38,065 bases of DNA, from assembly GCA_900766165.1 (NCBI GenBank), contig CAAFUK010000088.1, positions 1 to 38,065 on the forward strand, read 5' to 3'. Within the stretch, counting starts at the first letter, position 1, and each line of letters opens with the position of its first letter. A model generated the notes under the pieces. That model did no database searches. It was not told the origin of the DNA and worked only from the letters and a program-made list of their open reading frames with translations. Position numbers and translations under genes: made by a program. Of the stretch, positions 32,368-38,065 are shown in pieces. The DNA is from an uncultured Collinsella sp. GTDB taxonomy: Bacteria > Actinomycetota > Coriobacteriia > Coriobacteriales > Coriobacteriaceae.

Positions 32368-33579
32368 TTAGACCAACTTAAAGCCCTTGCGCTTGCCTAC
32401 GGAAAGGGTGTCGCCCAGCTTGAGGGCGCTGGGATCGATGTTATAGCTCTTGGGAGCCACGGCCTTGCCGTTGATCTTGACGCCGCCGCCGTCGATATCG
32501 CGACGGGCCTGGCCGGCGCTCGCCGAAAGACCCAGGTCCTTGAGCAGGCCGGCGAGGTAGATCTGGCCCTCGTCGTTGACGGTCAGCTCAACGTGCTTCT
32601 CGGGGAAGTCGGCGAGCTGGCCCTCCTTGAACACGCGGTCGAACTCGGCCTGAGCCTCGTCGCCGGCACCGGCGCCGTGGTAGGTGTCGCACAGGTCGCG
32701 GCCCAGAGCGCGCTTGAGCTCGTAGGGGTCGGCAGAACCATCGGCCAGGGCGGCGTCGATCTTGTCGACCTCGGCCGGGGTGAGCGAGCTGGCCAGACGA
32801 TAGTACTTGCCGATCATCTCGTCGGGGATGGACATGGTCTTGCCGAACATATCCTTGGGGGCGTCGGTCAGGCCGATGTAGTTGCCATAGGACTTGGACA
32901 TCTTACGAACGCCATCGGTGCCCTCGAGCAGCGGCATGGTGAGCGCGATCTGGGGCTCCATACCCATCTTCTCCATGAGCTCGCGACCAGCGAGCAGGTT
33001 GAAGAGCTGGTCGGTGCCGCCCATCTCCACGTCGGCCTTGATCTGAACGGAGTCGAAGGCCTGCATCACGGGGTACAGGAACTCGTGCAGGGCGATCGGC
33101 GTCTGAGACTGGTAGCGCTTAGTAAAGTCGTCGCGCTCAAGAATGCGGGCGACGGTGAACTTGGAGCATACCTGCAGCAGACCGGCCAGGTCCATCGAAA
33201 GGATCCAGTCACCGTTGTGCACGATGGTGGTCTTCTCGGAATCCAGGATCTTCATGGCCTGGCTCACGTAGGTCTCGGCGTTGGCCTCGATCTGCTCCTG
33301 CGAAAGCTGCGGACGCGTGGAGTTCTTGCCCGAGGGATCGCCGATCAGCGCGGTGCCGTTGCCGATGATAAGGGTGACGTTGTGGCCCAGGTCCTGGAAC
33401 TGGCGCATCTTGCGCAGCGGCACGGCATGGCCCAGGTGCAGGTCGGGGCTGGTGGGGTCGACGCCGAGCTTGATGTTGAGGGGCTCGCCCTTCTCAAGCT
33501 TCTTGCGAAGGTCGGCCTCGGGAACGATCTGCGCGGCGCCCGAGGTGATGATACGCATTTGCTCGTCAACAGACAGCAT
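32368..33579 (-). CDS. tyrS: Tyrosyl-tRNA synthetase
   Basis: The 403-residue class I synthetase has the HIGH-type motif PDLHLGHAVPL near residue 45 and the KMSKS loop intact. DQLFNLLAGRELM and the tyrosine pocket region fit bacterial TyrRS of the shorter TyrZ-like group. The C-terminal S4 RNA-binding domain (LSASAGQARRDIDGGGVKINGKAV) is present. The start MLSVDEQMRI is preferred: AGGAGG is seven bases upstream, and the 32 codons before it do not look like synthetase. No T-box leader is evident in the short upstream region. Confidence 0.96.
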   Translation of the reverse strand: MLSVDEQMRIITSGAAQIVPEADLRKKLEKGEPLNIKLGVDPTSPDLHLGHAVPLRKMRQFQDLGHNVTLIIGNGTALIGDPSGKNSTRPQLSQEQIEANAETYVSQAMKILDSEKTTIVHNGDWILSMDLAGLLQVCSKFTVARILERDDFTKRYQSQTPIALHEFLYPVMQAFDSVQIKADVEMGGTDQLFNLLAGRELMEKMGMEPQIALTMPLLEGTDGVRKMSKSYGNYIGLTDAPKDMFGKTMSIPDEMIGKYYRLASSLTPAEVDKIDAALADGSADPYELKRALGRDLCDTYHGAGAGDEAQAEFDRVFKEGQLADFPEKHVELTVNDEGQIYLAGLLKDLGLSASAGQARRDIDGGGVKINGKAVAPKSYNIDPSALKLGDTLSVGKRKGFKLV

Positions 33580-33675
33580 TGGGTATCCTCCTTTTGCTAT
33601 AGCACCCTCACCGGATACGGCGGTGCTGGAAGTCCATAAACTCTCATATGATAACAAACTGACGCGACGCGGCAC

Positions 33676-35634
33676 CTACGACAGGAAAATCCTCGTCCTG
33701 CCGCACGCGTCAACGGCGACCGGCAGACGTGTACCGTCACGCTCGACCAGATAGCGTACCTGCCGACGACGCAAGCAGTCGCGGCAACGGACCTGTCCCG
33801 TCGCATCGGTGGCGCAGACGCCCTCGGCGGTCAGCAGGCAGTGCTCGCACACCATAAGCTCGGGACGGTCGGCGTCGACCGGACCCAAGACGCCGGGCTC
33901 AGCAGCCAGTTCGGCAATACGCTCCGCATCATTGCCGAGCAACTCGGCCGGCAAGTACACCCGCCCCACACCGAGTCCGCGCAGCCAGGCAAGCGTGGCC
34001 CGATTCGCGCAGAACACCGGCGCCGCCACGTCAAACGTCACGCCCAGCTCGCGAGCGATCACCACCTGTCCCAGGTTGCGGCAGACGACGCGCCCGGCAC
34101 GCTGCATCAGTGAGCGAGTCCGGTCAGCGTCACCCGTGCGGCACACCTCGTCAAGCACCACAACGGCGTCGGACAAATCGAGTTCTCCGCGCGGGTCGGC
34201 ATCCATCAGCTGCCAAGCAAAAACCATGCGAGTGGGAACCGCGCACTCCACCGACTCCGTCGACGCACCGCCATCCACCGCAACGCCCTCAAAGGGCAGT
34301 CCCCCAACGGCGTGCGCAGCGGGCGCAATCGCATCCGCCTCGGCCCGCATGCGCTCCAACACCGCCGCCGTCTGATCCAACACACCGGCGCTGCGAATCA
34401 GGTATACCTCGCAGCCAGTGTCCACCTTACGCTTGCAATGCACGACGACGCGCTTCCCCGCTGCGGCATCCACCGGGCAGGGTACCTGCGGCCAGCGCTT
34501 AGGCACATCGGGACGCGCGTCGACACCCGGATAGAACCGAATCTCGAGCGTGTCACCCGCCGCCACGGCGGCGTCGAGCTCAACGGTCACCTCTTCGTGG
34601 CCCACAGCGACCAAGCGCCCCACGCGCACGCCCTGGTTAATCGCACGCTCAAAGCTCATCAGCTCGGCACCCGAACGCCCTCGCAGGTACGCATCGGTAA
34701 ACCCACGGTTAAACGACCTTCCCAGCTCGCGCTCAAGCTCTTCCACGGCACCGGAGTCCCACGCGCCGTCGCAAAGCATATCGAGTGCCCGGCGCCACAC
34801 CCGCACCACGTTGAATACGTAATCGGGGTTCTTCATGCGCCCCTCGATCTTGAGCGACGCCACGCCGGCATCTACAAGCTCAGGCAGATGCGCAATACCC
34901 AGATAGTCGCGCGGGCACAGCAGGCGATCTCCCTCGACGGTGACAACGCTCTGTCCCGCCTCGTCCACCAGGTCGTACGCCAGACGGCACGGCTGTGTGC
35001 AGTCGCCGCGCATCGCCGAGCGCCCACGCCGCAGGGCCGAGAACTCGCACGCCCCCGAATAGCCGATGCAAATCGCACCGTGGCAGAATACCTCGATGGG
35101 CACGCCCGTGGCACATAGCGCCGCAATCTCGTCGACCGTCAGCTCGCGTGCCGTCGTCACGCGCTCGACCCCCAGCTCGTCGGCGGCAAGCCGCACGGCA
35201 CCCTCGCTATGAGCGCCCGCCTGCGTGGACAGGTGAATCTCGACCCCGGGAATCGCCGCGCGCAGCGCGCAGGCCAACCCGGCATCGGCCACAATCAGAG
35301 CACCGGCGCCCAGCTCCAGTGCATGAGCTCCCAGCGCCACCGCGTCGGACAGCTCATCGTCAAACACGAACACGTTGAGCGTCACGTACACACGCACGCC
35401 ATGAGCATGCGCCACGGCACAACCGCGCGCAAACTCGTCATCCGTAAAGCCATGAGCGCTCACACGGGCGTTAAAGCCACCCAACCCCGCATAGATGGCA
35501 TCGGCACCCGCGGCGATGGCCGCAAGCATCTGGTCGAGCCCGCCCGCCGGCGCCAGCAGCTCGGGCAGCGCCGCACCGGCAGCATCCAATCTAGTCTCGT
35601 ATTGTCCGCTCGGCCCCATCGTCCGAATCGCCAT
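33676..35634 (-). CDS. U32 family peptidase / RlhA-like protein
   Basis: The 652-residue protein starts MAIRTMGPSGQYETRLDAAG; AAGGAG is seven bases before ATG. The N-terminal TIM-barrel has PELLAPAGGLDQMLAAIAAGADAIYAGL. The U32 signature EVFCHGAICIGYSGACEFS follows near residue 195, with further cysteines in RGDCTQPCRL and LLCPRDYLG that could hold an iron-sulfur cluster. The C-terminal region carries two CxxC pairs (VCEHCL, RCRDCL). U32 proteins act in RNA hydroxylation (RlhA), ubiquinone hydroxylation or as collagenase-like peptidases; the one at hand is closest in layout to RlhA/YhbU types, but the reaction is not settled. Confidence 0.88.
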   Translation of the reverse strand: MAIRTMGPSGQYETRLDAAGAALPELLAPAGGLDQMLAAIAAGADAIYAGLGGFNARVSAHGFTDDEFARGCAVAHAHGVRVYVTLNVFVFDDELSDAVALGAHALELGAGALIVADAGLACALRAAIPGVEIHLSTQAGAHSEGAVRLAADELGVERVTTARELTVDEIAALCATGVPIEVFCHGAICIGYSGACEFSALRRGRSAMRGDCTQPCRLAYDLVDEAGQSVVTVEGDRLLCPRDYLGIAHLPELVDAGVASLKIEGRMKNPDYVFNVVRVWRRALDMLCDGAWDSGAVEELERELGRSFNRGFTDAYLRGRSGAELMSFERAINQGVRVGRLVAVGHEEVTVELDAAVAAGDTLEIRFYPGVDARPDVPKRWPQVPCPVDAAAGKRVVVHCKRKVDTGCEVYLIRSAGVLDQTAAVLERMRAEADAIAPAAHAVGGLPFEGVAVDGGASTESVECAVPTRMVFAWQLMDADPRGELDLSDAVVVLDEVCRTGDADRTRSLMQRAGRVVCRNLGQVVIARELGVTFDVAAPVFCANRATLAWLRGLGVGRVYLPAELLGNDAERIAELAAEPGVLGPVDADRPELMVCEHCLLTAEGVCATDATGQVRCRDCLRRRQVRYLVERDGTRLPVAVDACGRTRIFLS

Positions 35635-35796
35635 CGGCAAACTCCTTACCAAGGTATGCATTCACTCTGAAAAATGCCGTCTTCCAGCATACACGAGGCC
35701 TCGCGCGCCCCGTTTGGTTTATCGTGTAATAACTTATGTCCATCCTGCCCCGACGGCACATCCGCCGTCCGGCACGACATACCTGGAGGTCAATAT
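35635..35796. promoter_or_regulatory. Divergent promoter region of the U32 and PBP genes
   Basis: The two genes diverge from this 162-base interval. GGAGG at 35785-35789 is the ribosome binding site of the penicillin-binding protein. I could not assign -10 and -35 boxes securely. Confidence 0.4.
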
Positions 35797-37992
35797 ATGG
35801 GTCCTCGCCAACGACAGGGACGCAGTCGCTCCAAGACGCATGTCCTTCCCATGATCTTGCTCTCGTTTTTGGGCTTTCTGCTTATCGCGGGCGTAGCGTT
35901 TGGCATCGGCATGATCGGCAACGTCAACCGCTGGCTGTCCGACCTGCCCGACTACACCGACGCCAACGCTTACCTGGTAAGTGAGCCCACCGAAATCGTC
36001 GACTGCAACGGCAACAAGATCGCGAGCTTCTACACTCAAAACCGCAAGTCCATCACCAAGGACCAGGTGTCCCCGTACGTGCTGCAGGGCACTGTCGACG
36101 TTGAGGACGAGCGCTTCTACGAGCATGGCGGCATCGACCTTTGGGGCATTGCGCGCGCATCGGTGGCGACCCTCACCGGCGGCCACGAGGGCGCATCGAC
36201 CATCACCCAGCAGCTGGTTCGCAACACCATCTTGCAGGAGGAACAATTCGACTCGACCATCGAGCGTAAGGTGCGCGAGGCCTATATCGCCATCAAGATG
36301 GAGGATATGTACTCCAAGGACGAGATCCTCATGATGTACCTCAACACCATCTACTACGGCCATGGAGCATATGGCATCGAGGCCGCAGCCGAGACCTATC
36401 TGTCCAAGACCGCCGCCGACCTCACCCTGAGCGAGGCCGCGCTGCTCATCGGCCTTCCTAACTCGCCCTCGCAGTACGACCCCACGGTTAATCCCGACCT
36501 GGCGCTGTCCCGCCGCAACAAGGTTCTGGACAACATGCTGCGTCTGGGCCACATCACGCAGGAAGAGCACGATGCCGCACAGGCTGAGCCCATCACGCTT
36601 AACGTGACCGAGATTTCGGGCAGCGGCGTCGATGTGTACTCTCAACCCTACTTTGTCTCCTACGTTAAGCAGCTGCTTGAGCAGGAGTTCTCCACCGACG
36701 TGCTCTTTAAGGGCGGTCTGACCGTCAAGACCACCATCGACCCCACCATGCAGCAGGTGGCCGAGGAGGCCGTGCGCGCGCAGCTCGACACGCTTTCGCT
36801 CGACGGCCTGGACATGGGCATGGTCGTCGTTGACCCCAAGACCGGCTACATCAAGTGTATGGTGGGCGGCTACGACTACAACGCCGACGAGAATCACGTG
36901 AACCACGCTACGGCAAAGCGCCCTGTGGGCTCCACGTTTAAGGCCTTTACGCTGGCAACTGCCATCCAAAACGGCATGAACCCCAACGTCACCCTCAACT
37001 GCAACTCGCCTCTTACAGCCAAGGGCACCACGACCAAGGTGCAAAACTATGCCAACCAGAGCTATGGCAACATCACACTTAAGCAGGCAACGGCATACTC
37101 ATCCAACACCGGCTACATTCAGGTGGCAGAAGCCATCGGCAACAACAAGATCATGTCGCTCGTCAAAAAGCTCGGCATCGATCCCGCCAAGGACAATATC
37201 GAGGACGTTCCCGTCATGACGCTCGGCACCGGGTCCATCTCGCCGCTCGAGATGGCATCGGCCTACGCCACTTTTGCCAACGGCGGCTATTATCGCCAGC
37301 CAATCGCCATCACCGAGATCGACTCGCGTACCGGCTCGGTTCTGTACCAGCACACCGACAATCCCACGCAGGTGCTCACCGAAGGCGAGGCTGCCGCGGT
37401 TACCGACGTTCTATCCGGCGTCATGCAGGGCAGCGGCACGGGTGCCGCCGGCGCGCTGAGCGTCAACCAGCCCTATGCCGGCAAGACGGGCACCACCGAC
37501 AACACCACCAACCTGTGGTTCTGCGGCTACACGCCGCAACTGGCATGCGCCCTGTGGACCGGTTATTCCGCAGGCGAGATTCCCATCCAAAAGTACGGCA
37601 CGGACCTGCTGGGCGACAGCACCAACCTGCCCGTCTTTAAAAAGTTCATGAACACCGTTTTGGCCGGAACCGAGCGCGAGGAGTTCGCGACCGGAACGGC
37701 TCCCACGTACAAGAACAATAACGTCTGGAAGTTCTACGGCACAAACAATAAAAAGGAAGACAAAGAGGACGAAGACAAGGAAAAGGAAGAGACCACCACA
37801 ACCACCACAACCACCACAACGACAACCACGACCACTGAAACCCCGGGCGGCAACACCACCGGCGATAGCGGTACGACAGGTAGCGACGGTGGCACGGGTG
37901 GCGACGGTGGCACGGGTGGCGACGGCGGCACGCCGACGCCTACCCCCGATCCTACGCCCACGCCCACGCCCGACCCCTCTACGGGCCAGTAA
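35797..37992 (+). CDS. Class A penicillin-binding protein (PBP1A-type)
   Basis: This 731-residue bifunctional enzyme polymerises and crosslinks peptidoglycan. A short basic cytoplasmic start (MGPRQRQGRSRSKTH) is followed by one membrane helix (about residues 18-42). The GT51 domain shows VEDERFYEHGGID and ASTITQQLVRN. The transpeptidase domain has SxxK in PVGSTFKAF, SxN in YSSNTGYI and KTG in YAGKTGTTD. After the catalytic domain the tail changes to a Lys/Glu/Asp-rich stretch, an uninterrupted run of threonines encoded by ACC/ACA/ACG codons (about 37793-37836), a Gly/Asp repeat and Pro-Thr repeats. Such tails probably span or bind the cell wall and can vary in length. The start 35797 has GGAGG seven bases upstream. 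Confidence 0.94.
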   Translation: MGPRQRQGRSRSKTHVLPMILLSFLGFLLIAGVAFGIGMIGNVNRWLSDLPDYTDANAYLVSEPTEIVDCNGNKIASFYTQNRKSITKDQVSPYVLQGTVDVEDERFYEHGGIDLWGIARASVATLTGGHEGASTITQQLVRNTILQEEQFDSTIERKVREAYIAIKMEDMYSKDEILMMYLNTIYYGHGAYGIEAAAETYLSKTAADLTLSEAALLIGLPNSPSQYDPTVNPDLALSRRNKVLDNMLRLGHITQEEHDAAQAEPITLNVTEISGSGVDVYSQPYFVSYVKQLLEQEFSTDVLFKGGLTVKTTIDPTMQQVAEEAVRAQLDTLSLDGLDMGMVVVDPKTGYIKCMVGGYDYNADENHVNHATAKRPVGSTFKAFTLATAIQNGMNPNVTLNCNSPLTAKGTTTKVQNYANQSYGNITLKQATAYSSNTGYIQVAEAIGNNKIMSLVKKLGIDPAKDNIEDVPVMTLGTGSISPLEMASAYATFANGGYYRQPIAITEIDSRTGSVLYQHTDNPTQVLTEGEAAAVTDVLSGVMQGSGTGAAGALSVNQPYAGKTGTTDNTTNLWFCGYTPQLACALWTGYSAGEIPIQKYGTDLLGDSTNLPVFKKFMNTVLAGTEREEFATGTAPTYKNNNVWKFYGTNNKKEDKEDEDKEKEETTTTTTTTTTTTTTTETPGGNTTGDSGTTGSDGGTGGDGGTGGDGGTPTPTPDPTPTPTPDPSTGQ

Positions 37993-38032
37993 GCGCACAG
38001 GACGACTGACACCAAGGCCGCAGCGGAGCCAA

Positions 38033-38063
38033 CCCCCCCCCCCCGCCGGGCCGGTTTTTTTTT
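38033..38063 (+). other. Homopolymer-rich window end (terminator or assembly edge)
   Basis: C12 (38033-38044), then GCCGGGCCGG and T9 (38055-38063), follow the PBP gene. A short GC stem before a T-tract would suit a terminator, but the long C run is unusual and may be a low-quality contig edge. Confidence 0.35.
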
Positions 38064-38065
38064 CC

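Noticed and set aside
33580..33675. Extended N-terminus of tyrosyl-tRNA synthetase
   Set aside because: The extension does not resemble synthetase and the strong AGGAGG site fits ATG 33579.
33580..33675. T-box leader upstream of tyrS
   Set aside because: The interval between the upstream gene and tyrS is under 100 bases and shows no T-box core sequence or terminator/antiterminator pair.
37787..37850. Possible CRISPR-like or tandem repeat array in the ACC/ACA run
   Set aside because: It is an in-frame threonine codon run inside the penicillin-binding protein gene, without spacers.

Overview
The window is a high-GC bacterial chromosome segment. Its gene set and protein style point to the Actinobacteria class Coriobacteriia, probably Collinsella or a close relative. 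This is inferred from the conserved gene order and product sequences; no rRNA gene or other taxonomic marker is present.

Region 1 (1-9362, all minus strand) is conserved housekeeping. In transcription order it holds rplS, rnhB, a yraN-type nuclease-fold gene, comM, dprA, trmFO, xerC, then rpsB, tsf, pyrH and the first codons of a gene that should be frr. The genes overlap or sit close together, and intrinsic terminators follow rplS, rnhB and tsf. ppdK (9572-12322) follows, with unusual repeats in its upstream region.

Region 2 (about 12.4-26.4 kb) is accessory DNA. Its central module (13.07-18.12 kb) looks like a RiPP (ribosomally made, modified peptide) locus. Two divergent operons share an AT-rich promoter region. 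The rightward operon encodes a PqqD-like recognition domain fused to a GNAT-like domain, a radical SAM enzyme whose SPASM-like C-terminus has no cysteines, and a 60-residue cysteine-free precursor with an N-terminal YxxPxV motif and an aromatic cluster (residues 42-46). The leftward operon encodes a small DUF3784-like membrane protein, an ABC exporter, and a second exporter gene reduced to an ATPase fragment without Walker A. I do not recognise this combination as a characterised system, and it is the best candidate for something undescribed. Next come a hypothetical gene, a DUF1648 membrane protein and an IS256-family transposase fragment. Two 65-bp direct repeats (20715-20779 and 26252-26316) then bracket a 5.5-kb module. 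It contains a small membrane-anchored protein, the scar of an ABC ATPase, a complete ABC ATPase with an internally duplicated permease, a DUF2975 / XRE regulator pair, and a tyrosine recombinase that has lost its N-terminus.

Region 3 (26.4-38.07 kb) returns to core metabolism: an ACT-domain protein, citrate synthase, two convergent Cof-type HAD phosphatases, adenine deaminase, tyrosyl-tRNA synthetase, a U32 peptidase-family protein and, divergent from it, a class A penicillin-binding protein with a polythreonine tail. The HAD gene at 29332-30126 has its ribosome binding site buried in a 26-bp hairpin. The last bases of the window are homopolymer-rich and may be a contig edge.
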